Part shown: positions 24,630 to 32,558 of the stretch, piece by piece
How positions within the stretch are numbered: the stretch's first letter is position 1
Layout of the letters: each line of letters opens with the position of its first letter
DNA from: Halopelagius fulvigenes
GTDB lineage: Archaea > Halobacteriota > Halobacteria > Halobacteriales > Haloferacaceae
DNA: 64,000 nt
Assembly (NCBI RefSeq): GCF_042662625.1
Contig: NZ_JBHSXH010000011.1
Location: forward strand, 298,845 to 362,844
Reading direction: 5' to 3'
Made by a program: the position numbers and the translations under genes
Notes under the pieces: generated by a model
Seen by the model: only the letters and a program-made list of their open reading frames with translations
The model's database searches: none
Told to the model about the DNA's origin: nothing

Positions 24630-25310
24630 ATGCGTCCCCACGGAACTACCGCGGTTGCGATCGCCCTCCTCCTCGCGCTATCCGCCGTCGCCGCCGTCCC
24701 GTCCGCGGACGCGCGAAAGCCGCCGACGCCGGTCTGCGGCGTCTGTTCGCTCGACCTGACAGCCCCGGACGGCACTCCCGTCACCGCCGGCGACAGCACG
24801 CTGACCGTCACGCTCCACGAGAACGGTTCGACGACGTGGCGGGCGCGCGTCGAACTCGCGTCCGGACGCGACGCCCTCGCTGAGAACGAGTCGTTACGGC
24901 GCGCCGTCGTCGAAGAGACGACGAGACGGAGCGTCGCGGAACCCGAAGCGGTCCGCAGTCGAATCGACGGCGAGACGCTGGTGGTCGACTACCGCGACGC
25001 CGACGCCGCGGAGTCGGTCGCCGGCGCAGTCGTGTTTACGCCGTTGTCCCCGGAGGGGCCCGGAGTGCCGTTCGCCTCGGGCAGCGAGGGGCCGCGCTAC
25101 CTCGGCACCGACCGATTCACGCTCCGCGCGCCGCCGGGGTACGAACTCCGCGGCGGCGCGAACGCGACCGACGGGGGACGGAGTCTCGCCTGGACGCGCG
25201 ACGGTGAGGAGCGAACGTACCTCGACGCGAACGGCGACCCGGTCGCCGTCGATTCGAACGCCCTCGGACCGAGGTTCCGGGCGTGGGCCGCGCGAGTACT
25301 CGCCCGATAA
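24630..25310 (+). CDS. Secreted protein of unknown function
   Basis: This 226-residue protein starts with a Sec-type signal peptide (hydrophobic VAIALLLALSAVAAVPSADA), so the mature part is outside the cell. Two cysteines lie in PVCGVCSLDLTAPDG right after the signal. The mature part is beta-rich and has a predicted N-glycosylation sequon (ENGST). A short hydrophobic segment at the end (WAARVL) is too weak for a membrane anchor. I do not recognise a domain. A TATA-like string in ACGATATGTTATTC lies about 25 bases before the ATG. Confidence 0.7.
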   Translation: MRPHGTTAVAIALLLALSAVAAVPSADARKPPTPVCGVCSLDLTAPDGTPVTAGDSTLTVTLHENGSTTWRARVELASGRDALAENESLRRAVVEETTRRSVAEPEAVRSRIDGETLVVDYRDADAAESVAGAVVFTPLSPEGPGVPFASGSEGPRYLGTDRFTLRAPPGYELRGGANATDGGRSLAWTRDGEERTYLDANGDPVAVDSNALGPRFRAWAARVLAR

Positions 25311-25585
25311 GCGGTCGGAACGAATCCCCGTTCCGACGCTCACGCGCGGAAGACGACTCACGAGCAGAGACGGCCGTTCCGACCGTCGGAGGAAAGGCAA
25401 TCGAGGTAAAGTTACAACTGTGAGATGGGATATATAACGAACGTATTTGTAAGTCACTGTCGGGGCAATGCTGTCCGCGAACCGCTCGGTCCGGCGGGTG
25501 AAGCCCGCTACGAACGAGGAGAGAACTGGAGGAAGAGTGCCGCTACCGCGCGGTACCGAGCGTTTCCGTACGGTCGAAGGCGGAC

Positions 25586-26434
25586 TCAGTCCTCGGAGAC
25601 GACGGGGTTCGTCAGGTCGCCGATGCCGTCGACGGAGACGGTGACGGAGTCGCCGGGTTCGAGGAGTTCCGGCGGGTCGCGGAAGATGCCGACGCCGCCG
25701 GGCGTCCCCGTGGAGATGACGTCGCCGGGGTGGAGCGTCATCCGGTGGGAGAGGTACTCGACGAGTTCGCCGACGTCGAAGATGAACTCCGCCGTCGTGG
25801 ATGACTGCTTCACGTCGCCGTTGACGGTGCACTCGACTTCGAGGTCGTTCGGGTCGAGTTCGTCGCCGGTGACGAGAGCCGGGCCCATCGGCGCGAACGT
25901 GTCGTAACTCTTCCCGCGGAAGAACTGTTCGTCCTCGAACTGGGCGTCGCGCGCGCTCACGTCGTTGACGACGGTGTACCCCGCCACGTAGTCGTCGGCG
26001 TCCGCCTCCTCGACGTTTCGGGCGGTCCGTCCGATGACGACGCCGAGTTCGACCTCGTAGTCCACCTGTTCGACGTCTGCGGGGTGGACGATGGGGTCTC
26101 CGGGGTTCGTCACCGCGGACGGCGCCTTCGCGAAGAGCATCGGTTTCTCCGGCACCTCCTCGTCCTGTTCCTCGGCGTGGTCGTGGTAGTTGAGGCCGAC
26201 GCAGATTATCTTCCCGGGCTGGGCTACCGGCGCTAACGCCTTCACGTCCTCGGCGTCGTGCGTCGTGAGCGACCCCCGTTCGACCGCGTCTCGAACTCGG
26301 TTTCGGTAGCCCGCGGACGCGACGTCGCCGTACGAGGGCACGCCCGTCGCGTGCGCCCGCAGGTCGTGAATTCGGTCGCCGTCTCGAACGCCCCAGCCGA
26401 CGCTTCCGTCCGCAGTGAATCGTACGAATCGCAT
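25586..26434 (-). CDS. FAH-family (fumarylacetoacetate hydrolase fold) enzyme
   Basis: The 282-residue protein has the family's typical GKIICVGLNYHDHAEE (about residues 73-88), metal ligands in VDYEVELGVVIG (two Glu) and a third acidic ligand near VNDVSARD, then FRGKSYDTFAPMGP and GTPGGVG. FAH-family enzymes in haloarchaeal sugar pathways include 2-keto-3-deoxyxylonate dehydratase and diketo-deoxyrhamnonate hydrolase. A sugar-acid substrate fits the neighbourhood better than aromatic catabolism. The ATG at 26434 (MRFVRFTADG) is the usual family start. It is divergent from iclR-2, with a GTTCCC palindrome between them, so it is a likely direct target of that regulator. Confidence 0.85.
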   Translation of the reverse strand: MRFVRFTADGSVGWGVRDGDRIHDLRAHATGVPSYGDVASAGYRNRVRDAVERGSLTTHDAEDVKALAPVAQPGKIICVGLNYHDHAEEQDEEVPEKPMLFAKAPSAVTNPGDPIVHPADVEQVDYEVELGVVIGRTARNVEEADADDYVAGYTVVNDVSARDAQFEDEQFFRGKSYDTFAPMGPALVTGDELDPNDLEVECTVNGDVKQSSTTAEFIFDVGELVEYLSHRMTLHPGDVISTGTPGGVGIFRDPPELLEPGDSVTVSVDGIGDLTNPVVSED

Positions 26435-26544
26435 CACTCGGTGGTGCGACGCACTGCAAGATAATTCTTCGGGACCGAACCTTTTTCGCCCGCGACGCGT
26501 CGGCGGACGGAGAGCAGAGAGAGGCCGCGAACGACCGTCGTCTC

Positions 26545-26561
26545 GTTCCCCGCTCGGGAAC
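26545..26561. promoter_or_regulatory. GTTCCC-N5-GGGAAC palindrome in the iclR-2 / FAH divergent promoter (site 4)
   Basis: Perfect 6+6 inverted repeat with spacer cgctc. It abuts an AAATTTATGGG TATA-like string 26562-26572, followed by the iclR-2 ATG at 26595. The layout matches the iclR-1 promoter almost base for base (palindrome, then CAAA-TTTA). Autoregulation is the simplest reading. Confidence 0.7.
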
Positions 26562-26594
26562 AAATTTATGGGCGGTCGTACCGTGGGTCGTCGT

Positions 26595-27365
26595 ATGACA
26601 AGCACGAACAAACGTCGGGGGCGCACCATCCGTTCGGTGAAGATAGCGTTCAACATAATCGACCTCCTGCAGGACAGGGGTCGAATCGGGGTGACCGAAA
26701 TCGCGGACGAGTTGGGTCACTCGAAGAGCACCGTCCACAGTCACCTCCGAACGCTGGAGGAGCGAAAGATACTCGTCCGGGAGGCTGACGGCTACCGACT
26801 CAGTCTCCGCTTTCTCGACATGGCGACGCACGTCCGAGAGCAGGTCGGAAACTACGACGTCATCCGCGAAGAGGTCGACTCCTTGGCCGAGGAGACGGGC
26901 GAAATCGTCCAGTTCGGAATCGAAGAGCACGGGCAGGTGTCGTACCTCTACAAGGCGGCCGGGGAGTACGCCGTCGAGACTCGCTCTCGGGTCGGGACGC
27001 AAGCGCCGATGTACTCCACGTCGTTGGGCAAGACCATCCTCGCGTTCCTCCCGCCGGAACGCACCGAGGAGATAGTCCGGTCGATGTCGTTCGAACCGGT
27101 GACCGCCAACACGGTGACCAGCGAGGAGGAACTGTACGATGACCTCGAAGCCATCCGCGAACGCGGGTTCGGCATCGACGACGAGGAGAACATCGAGGGC
27201 CTCCGCTGCGTCTCCGCGCCGGTCAGAGACGGGAGCGAGGTTCTCGGCGCGGTCAGCATCACCGGTCCGTCGAGTCGGTTCACGAAGGACCAACTCCACG
27301 GGGACCTCTCGGATCACGTCCGGCGCGCGGCCAACGTCATCGAACTGAACACGAAGTTCGCGTGA
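26595..27365 (+). CDS. IclR-family transcriptional regulator 2
   Basis: The 256-residue protein has the N-terminal winged helix (VTEIADELGHSKSTVHSHLR, about residues 34-53) and the C-terminal IclR effector domain (STSLGKTILAF, then the ENIEGLRCVSAPV motif). It is a paralogue of the regulator at 17402, and the recognition helices differ at only a few residues (YAKSTVHRHLR versus HSKSTVHSHLR). The start at 26595 lies 23 bases after the TATA box. An in-frame ATG at 26568 overlaps that box and is unlikely. It is divergent from the FAH gene and is the best candidate to bind the GTTCCC palindromes spread through the cluster. The ligand is probably a sugar acid or keto-acid. Confidence 0.9.
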   Translation: MTSTNKRRGRTIRSVKIAFNIIDLLQDRGRIGVTEIADELGHSKSTVHSHLRTLEERKILVREADGYRLSLRFLDMATHVREQVGNYDVIREEVDSLAEETGEIVQFGIEEHGQVSYLYKAAGEYAVETRSRVGTQAPMYSTSLGKTILAFLPPERTEEIVRSMSFEPVTANTVTSEEELYDDLEAIRERGFGIDDEENIEGLRCVSAPVRDGSEVLGAVSITGPSSRFTKDQLHGDLSDHVRRAANVIELNTKFA

Positions 27366-27968
27366 CGGGCCCCGGCGGCCGACTCCGCCCGTTTCGTCCC
27401 TCGTCTCCGTCCCGTTCCCGCCATCCGAACCGGAACGGGCGTAGCTCCGTCCCGTCTCGGCGTCGAATCGGTCGCGTTCGGCCGAATCCGACCGGTCCGG
27501 GCGAACGCCGCTCCCGTCGCTCCGACCCGCCGAGGCCGAAAACCGCGCCGTTCGGCGTCTCGGGTACGGAGCGAGAGAGTTCCCGGCTCGGGAACGCTTC
27601 AGTTGTCGCGGACGGCGGCCCGCGCTGTCGGGAGTCTCGATGACGGATACAACGAATCTGAGGAGTAACGTTCGGTACAGGCGGGGTTCCGTCGGTGATG
27701 GAGTTGCGCGCGTTGCAGGATCGGCGACAGTGCGTATCGAACGCGACCGTTACGGCCGGCCCGTCGATGCCTCGACGAACCGGCCTCCCGCGAAAGCGGC
27801 ATGGACAGACAGTGATGGTTGAACAGCTTCGCGGGCCGTGGCGGCGGTCGGTCGCGGTGTGATGTGTTGGAGCAGCGGCATCACAGTCCCGTCGGTGAGA
27901 GGCGGGACGGTACAGACGTACACCGTTCAGGTATTAAAACTATCGATGGTTAGGTTTCGGCGGGCGGC
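27366..27968. promoter_or_regulatory. Convergent interval after iclR-2
   Basis: This 603-base gap separates iclR-2 from the convergent AEC carrier gene. It holds a perfect GTTCCC palindrome (27579) and a degenerate copy at 27414-27430 (GTTCCC-gccat-CCGAAC). Short frames inside are Arg-rich and not called as genes. Confidence 0.5.
27579..27595. promoter_or_regulatory. GTTCCC-N5-GGGAAC palindrome, site 5
   Basis: Perfect 6+6 inverted repeat with spacer ggctc, 214 bases after the iclR-2 stop in a convergent gap. As with iclR-1, a second copy of the regulator's palindrome lies downstream of its own gene. Confidence 0.6.
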
Positions 27969-28877
27969 TCAGAGGAGGAATCGAAGTACCGCGAGGAGCG
28001 TTCCGACGGAGACGACGGTGGTCACGAACACGTTCATCGACGCCAACCGAGGGTCGCCGCCGAGTTCGGTCGCGTAGACGAACGTCGAGACGGCCGTCGG
28101 CGCGGCGAGCATCGTCACGCCCGCTTGGACGGTAGACCAGTCCGATCCCATCGCGGAGAACACGAGAAGGGCGAGAATCGGCATGAGGAACACCTTCAGA
28201 CCGACCACGGAGCCGACCGTCCGGGCGTCGAACGACTCTCTCTCCGCGGAGAGGGACGCGCCGACGCAGACGAGGGCGACGGGAAGCGCGAGACTCGCGA
28301 CGGCGTCCAATCCGGAGGCGACCACCGAGGGGACGCCGAGTCCGAAGTAGGAGAACAGCAGTCCGGTCACGAGGGCCGGGATGACCGGCGTCTTGAACAC
28401 CTCTACCAGTTCGTCGCGGAACGCCACGTCCGCGTCGTTGATGGAGACGAGCAACGCGACGGTGACGGGAACCTGCGTGAGCGAACCGACGCCGAGGATG
28501 ATGCTCGCCTTCGCCGTGGTGATGGGACCGAAGGTGGAAGCGACGAGCGGAAGCCCGAGGAAGCCGAAGTTGCTGTGGTACGACTGGACGATGGCGACGC
28601 TTCGGGCTCCCCGCCCCGCGATGGACCGGTGGACGAGGAGGCTGACGCCTATCATCAGGAACATGACGGCCCACAGGCCGAGCATCAGCGTGGGCGTGAC
28701 GACTTCGCTGATGGGCTGGGCGTACGTCGAGGAGAACACCAAGGCGGGGAGAGCGATGTAGAACGCGAAGACGGTGAGTCGGTCGCGCCGGCTCTCGGTG
28801 ACGACGCCCGTAGATTTGGCTACGAGGCCGACGCCGAGGAGCGCGAGCATGTAACCCAACTTCAGTGCGACACTCAT
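27969..28877 (-). CDS. AEC-family (auxin efflux carrier-like) transporter
   Basis: The 302-residue protein has ten hydrophobic segments in two inverted sets of five, the pattern of the AEC family. The conserved Asn/Pro-containing cross-over helices are seen as SNFGFLGLPLVASTFG and a later GLDAVASLALPVALVCVG. Bacterial members export or import carboxylic acids such as malate and malonate. The ATG at 28877 (MSVALKLGYML) is the natural start; 20 more codons upstream are Arg-rich. It lies between iclR-2 and the SGNH esterase, so uptake or efflux of a sugar acid or keto-acid is plausible, but the substrate is not known. Confidence 0.82.
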   Translation of the reverse strand: MSVALKLGYMLALLGVGLVAKSTGVVTESRRDRLTVFAFYIALPALVFSSTYAQPISEVVTPTLMLGLWAVMFLMIGVSLLVHRSIAGRGARSVAIVQSYHSNFGFLGLPLVASTFGPITTAKASIILGVGSLTQVPVTVALLVSINDADVAFRDELVEVFKTPVIPALVTGLLFSYFGLGVPSVVASGLDAVASLALPVALVCVGASLSAERESFDARTVGSVVGLKVFLMPILALLVFSAMGSDWSTVQAGVTMLAAPTAVSTFVYATELGGDPRLASMNVFVTTVVSVGTLLAVLRFLL

Positions 28878-29012
28878 AGTCGCCCGGAGTGCCGTGGACG
28901 GTTTGTCTCTTGCGTTCTCGGCGACGGCGATTCTCAAACCGTATTGTACACCCTCGGCGTATACGCCCGCAGGATCCGATTTTACGCGGTTAGCGGTCGT
29001 TCCGACGGTGCG

Positions 29013-30044
29013 TCAGGCCGGCGACTCCACCGCCGGCAGGAGAGGTTTCAACTCGCGCGCGAGGTTCTCGCCCATCCGCACCATAGCGTCGTCGCCGGGG
29101 TGGACGAGGTCCGTCGTCAGTCCGGCGGCCGTCGGAAGCACGTCCGGTCCCTCGACGAGGTGGACGTTCTCGCGGTCGGAGTCGGCGACGACGGATCTGA
29201 GGGCCTCTCGGAAGCGTTCGCACTCCTCGCCCTCCTCGTGGCCGACGCGGTAGTCGCGGGCGTTCGGGAAGATGGTGATGCAGGCGACGGGCCGGTCGGA
29301 GTTCGCCCCCGCGACGGCATCGACCATCGCGGCCGCCCGTTCGCGGAACGTCTCTACGGAGAACGTCCCGACCATGTTCACCGAGAGCGAGAGCGTCGCC
29401 AGGTCCCAGTCGCCCCGGCCCGCGATGTGTTCGGCCATCGCCTCGTCGCAGTAGGCGGTGCCGCAGGACCCGAGGTTTATCGGGTCCGCGCCGAGTCGCC
29501 GCGCCGTCTGATTGACGTACGTGAGCGTCTCACTACTGGGGGCTTCCCCCTCCGTTATCGAGGTGCCGTAGGCGAGATACCGGAGCGAGGGAACTTCCGA
29601 CTCTCGGGGAGGCCGAACATCCCCCTCGACGCCGTGGAAACGAATGTGTCCGCCGCGGTGTTCTCCCGGGAGAACGAGGCGACAGAGGCGCGGGTCGTAC
29701 CGAAGTCCGTCCCGGACCGAGGGACGCAGGTCGGTGAGTTTCTCGGGGAGTTCGAGTTCGATGGTGCGGGGTTCCTCCCCGACGACGACTTCCTCGCCGG
29801 CGGCCTGGAAGTCGCCCCAGAACGGTCGAACGACGCTGTCGCGCACGCGGGAGGAGAGCGTCACTCGCACGGGCCCGTCGGGGACGAACCGGAGTTCGAC
29901 GCCGGCGGGGTGACACATCCGAGTCTGTGCGCCCTCGTTCAGTCGGGTCCGAACGTCCTCGGGCACTCGCTGGAGTCTCAGACCGTCGCCCTCGACGTCG
30001 CGGAGTTCCCGAACGTTGTGAAACGTGATACCGTCTCGTCTCAT
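29013..30044 (-). CDS. SGNH/GDSL-family hydrolase, probable carbohydrate esterase
   Basis: The 343-residue protein has a beta-rich N-terminal domain (about residues 1-150) followed by an SGNH hydrolase domain. The nucleophile is S162 in AYGTSITEG, the oxyanion residues lie in NLGSCGTAY and SLSVNMVG, and the Asp-His pair is in the C-terminal DLVHPGDD. This two-domain layout is seen in acetyl-carbohydrate esterases of the CE2 and CE20-like groups. It lacks a signal peptide. The ATG at 30044 is about 27 bases from a TATA-like CCGATAAG. The long upstream region holds palindromes and the 22-base element C, so it is probably controlled together with the sugar cluster. Confidence 0.83.
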   Translation of the reverse strand: MRRDGITFHNVRELRDVEGDGLRLQRVPEDVRTRLNEGAQTRMCHPAGVELRFVPDGPVRVTLSSRVRDSVVRPFWGDFQAAGEEVVVGEEPRTIELELPEKLTDLRPSVRDGLRYDPRLCRLVLPGEHRGGHIRFHGVEGDVRPPRESEVPSLRYLAYGTSITEGEAPSSETLTYVNQTARRLGADPINLGSCGTAYCDEAMAEHIAGRGDWDLATLSLSVNMVGTFSVETFRERAAAMVDAVAGANSDRPVACITIFPNARDYRVGHEEGEECERFREALRSVVADSDRENVHLVEGPDVLPTAAGLTTDLVHPGDDAMVRMGENLARELKPLLPAVESPA

Positions 30045-30163
30045 GTAGGGTTCCCTGCGCGGTACACCCACTTATCGGTATCCCCGCCGCCGGAGGGCGG
30101 TCGAACGATTCGTTCGGCGTATTCGGTGACTGCTACCACGCCCCGGTTCCCTGCGGCCGAACC

Positions 30164-30185
30164 GTTACGCACATAGAACTGTAAC
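30164..30185 (+). promoter_or_regulatory. RTTACR-N10-TGTAAY element, site C
   Basis: GTTACG, ten bases, TGTAAC, with internal TAGAAC, about 120 bases upstream of the SGNH esterase start. A degenerate GTTCCC palindrome ends two bases to its left. The arrangement of this element next to such a palindrome also occurs at 3425-3469. Confidence 0.4.
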
Positions 30186-30311
30186 GTCCGGTCGCAGTTC
30201 GTCCGTTCGAGGCGAATTTCGGCGCTCGTGGAACCGTCTCCGAGCGGCGAATCGCGTTCGAGAGTGGACGAACCGCCGACGACCGGCTGGTACGAGCCGT
30301 TAATCGAACGG

Positions 30312-30328
30312 TTCCCCTGTCGGGAACT
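30312..30328. promoter_or_regulatory. GTTCCC-N5-GGGAAC palindrome, site 6
   Basis: Perfect 6+6 inverted repeat with spacer ctgtc, about 270 bases upstream of the SGNH esterase start. The distance is long for a promoter operator, so a remote or cooperative site is likely. Confidence 0.6.
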
Positions 30329-30374
30329 ACCAGGGTAGATTTTCCGCTCAGGCGGGGGTCCCCCGCTCGATTCC

Positions 30375-30391
30375 GTTCCCCCAGCGCGAAC
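30375..30391. promoter_or_regulatory. Degenerate GTTCCC palindrome
   Basis: GTTCCC-ccagc-GCGAAC differs from the perfect palindrome at one base and lies 46 bases past site 6. A weaker secondary binding site is possible. Confidence 0.35.
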
Positions 30392-30552
30392 GGGTCGGCG
30401 GTGGAGGCCCGGTCCGGACGCGATGTTCCGGAGGTGACGCGTTCTAACGGGAAACCGGGGGACAGGCGGCCGGTGTCGCAGCTAGACGGTGACTGCGACG
30501 GCGAGACGCCACGGTACGGAGAAACAGACGTCGACTCGGCGGACGGACCGGA

Positions 30553-31491
30553 TTACCCGATGACTCGCTCGATGTCGTCGTCGAGTTGGGCGTAGAGTTC
30601 CTCCGCTCTCCGCTCGTCCTCGGGCGAGAGCGGGCGAATCGGTTCTCTGACCCGCCCCCCGTGGAGGCCGGCGAGTTCGAGTCCCTTCTTCACCGCGGAG
30701 ACGCTGACCGCGCCCGGAATGTCGTTGTCCCGGCCGGTGGAGTCGCGGAAGTTCTGGTAGGGGAGCGTGAGGTCCCGAATCGTCCGGGCGCGTTCCCAGT
30801 CGGCGTCGGAGAGGGCGTCGAAGAGGGCGAGTCCGACCTCCGGCCGGAAGTTGCTGACGCCGGCGGAGAACCCCTCGATCCCCTCGTTCCAGAACGAGAC
30901 GGCGTACGGTTCCGCGAGGCCGTCCACCCACACCACGTCGTCCGCCCCGGCCGCGACGCCGGCACCCAGTTTCACCGGGTCCTCCAAGGCGTACTTGATG
31001 CCGACCACGCCGTCGATGTGGGTGAGGTCCCGAAGGTAGGCCACGGAGGGGTCGAACCCCTTGACGTAGGGGACGAGGGGCGTGTCGGTGGCCTCGTCAA
31101 GTTTCTCGTAGTAGCGGAGGAGTCCGCGCTCGTGGAGGTACGTGTGGTCCGGCGGCATTATCATCATCCCGTCCACGCCGACTCTGTCGTACGCTTCGAT
31201 GAGTTCCCGAGCGTCCGCGGTGGACCCGCCGACGCCGGCGAGGACGCAGGCGTCGGACGGAAGCGCGTCGACGCTCGTCTCGGTCACCTCGACGCGTTCC
31301 CGTTGCGAGAGCGAGTGGTACTCGCTGATGTTCGCGGCCGCGAGGAACGTCTCGATTCCCTCGTCGGCGAGCGTCCGCGCGTTCTCCGCGAGTTTCCCGT
31401 GCGCGACCCGCAGTTCGTCGTCGAACGGCGTCAACAACCCGACGGCGACGCCACGCAGGCGTCGCCGCAGATATGTGTCTGACGATGACAT
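30553..31491 (-). CDS. DHDPS/NAL-family keto-acid aldolase or dehydratase (copy 2)
   Basis: This 312-residue protein is nearly identical along its length to the lyase at 200-1138, including the Tyr in LVPYVKGFDPS and the Schiff-base Lys in GVVGIKYALE. Differences are scattered and conservative, which points to an older duplication or separate acquisition of two functional genes rather than a recent copy. The ATG at 31491 (MSSSDTYLRR) gives the same length as copy 1. It is divergent from the uronate-dehydrogenase-like gene, only 127 bases away, which ties it to oxidative sugar-acid breakdown. A 5-keto-4-deoxyglucarate dehydratase or 2-keto-3-deoxy aldolase role is inferred. Confidence 0.86.
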   Translation of the reverse strand: MSSSDTYLRRRLRGVAVGLLTPFDDELRVAHGKLAENARTLADEGIETFLAAANISEYHSLSQRERVEVTETSVDALPSDACVLAGVGGSTADARELIEAYDRVGVDGMMIMPPDHTYLHERGLLRYYEKLDEATDTPLVPYVKGFDPSVAYLRDLTHIDGVVGIKYALEDPVKLGAGVAAGADDVVWVDGLAEPYAVSFWNEGIEGFSAGVSNFRPEVGLALFDALSDADWERARTIRDLTLPYQNFRDSTGRDNDIPGAVSVSAVKKGLELAGLHGGRVREPIRPLSPEDERRAEELYAQLDDDIERVIG

Positions 31492-31618
31492 GGGTCGTAA
31501 CCACAGGGTCGCCGAATATAAACCCACCGTCAGTGAGGCCGTCTCGCCGCGTTTCGCGGTACAGAGCGCACTGGTGCGAACCCCGCAACTTATTACGGAC
31601 ACCTCGGAGTGGGAAGGT

Positions 31619-32458
31619 ATGGACGTGCTGATGACCGGCGCGTACGGTCGATGCGGTACCGCGGTGATAGACCACCTCCATGACCGAGAGGAGTACGACT
31701 TCACGTACTTCAATCGGTCTGACCGCCCGGAGGACCACCCCTACGGCGGGTACGACACCGTCGTCGGAGATGTCGCCGACGCTGATGCGCTTCGATCCGC
31801 GGCGGAGGGGCAGGACGCGATGGTCCACATGGCGGCGTACCCGGACACGGACGGCAGTTGGAACGACGTGTTCGAGCCGAACATCATCGGGATGTACAAC
31901 GCCCTCGAGGCCGCGCGGGAGGCGGAGATGGAGACGTTCGTCTTCCTCTCGACGAACCACGTCATGGGCGGGTACGAACAGGAGTTCGCTCCCGACATCT
32001 ACTACCCCGACCACGACTTGGTCATCGACCACACCGACCCGGTCCGGCCGGACTCCTTCTACGGGATGACGAAGGCCTACGGAGAGGACATGGGTCGGTA
32101 CTACGTCGAGAACTACGAGCACCCCGAGCAGTTCTACGCGCTTCGCGTTTGTACCGTTAACATGCCCGAGTACGACCACCCGTACGGCGACGCAGAACAC
32201 GCCGTAGACGAGGGCACGACGGAACGCGGAAGCGCCGAGTACGACAGAATGGTCGCCCGCATGAAGGCGATGTGGCAGTCCCGCCGCGACTTCGCCCACG
32301 AGATAGACTGCTGTCTGCGGGACGACGACGTGGAGTTCGGCATCTTCAGCGGCGTGAGCGACAACCACCGCCGGTGGTACGACCTGGAACACGCCCGCGC
32401 CCGCATCGGTTACAACCCGCAGGACGACGGCGAGGAGTGGGACAGTCCGCCCCGGTGA
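31619..32458 (+). CDS. Extended SDR, uronate dehydrogenase-like (or Azf-type glucose-6-phosphate dehydrogenase-like)
   Basis: The 279-residue protein is an NAD-dependent extended short-chain dehydrogenase. The cofactor loop is TGAYGRCGTA (residues 6-15), and the catalytic pair is the YxxxK in FYGMTKAYGE, preceded by the Ser/Thr stretch in FLSTNHVMG. This short form without a long C-terminal domain matches uronate dehydrogenases and the haloarchaeal Azf enzyme. Uronate dehydrogenase oxidises galacturonate or glucuronate to the aldaro-lactone. The divergent lyase, the SMP-30 lactonase and the GH28-like enzyme in the same window favour the uronate reading. The ATG at 31619 lies about 25 bases after an AT-rich TTATTA. 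Confidence 0.8.
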   Translation: MDVLMTGAYGRCGTAVIDHLHDREEYDFTYFNRSDRPEDHPYGGYDTVVGDVADADALRSAAEGQDAMVHMAAYPDTDGSWNDVFEPNIIGMYNALEAAREAEMETFVFLSTNHVMGGYEQEFAPDIYYPDHDLVIDHTDPVRPDSFYGMTKAYGEDMGRYYVENYEHPEQFYALRVCTVNMPEYDHPYGDAEHAVDEGTTERGSAEYDRMVARMKAMWQSRRDFAHEIDCCLRDDDVEFGIFSGVSDNHRRWYDLEHARARIGYNPQDDGEEWDSPPR

Positions 32459-32558
32459 ACCGACCGAGTTCTCCGCCGCCTTCGCAGTAGATGCGTCCGA
32501 TTCCCGGACGTTCAAAAGAGAGACAGTTTATTTAACGGACGAACGTAATCGGTATCGT

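Larger units (their letters stand above)
30045..30552. promoter_or_regulatory. Regulatory interval upstream of the SGNH esterase gene
   Basis: This 508-base gap lies behind the end of the lyase gene and before the SGNH start on the same strand. It contains the 22-base element C (30164), a perfect GTTCCC palindrome (30312), and degenerate palindromes at 30146-30162 (GTTCCC-tgcgg-CCGAAC) and 30375-30391. No gene is seen. Confidence 0.6.

Noticed and set aside
29660..29675. Perfect palindrome GTTCTCCCGGGAGAAC
   Set aside because: It lies inside the SGNH esterase coding sequence, differs from the GTTCCC-N5-GGGAAC pattern in spacing, and is explained by the codons for the local residues.
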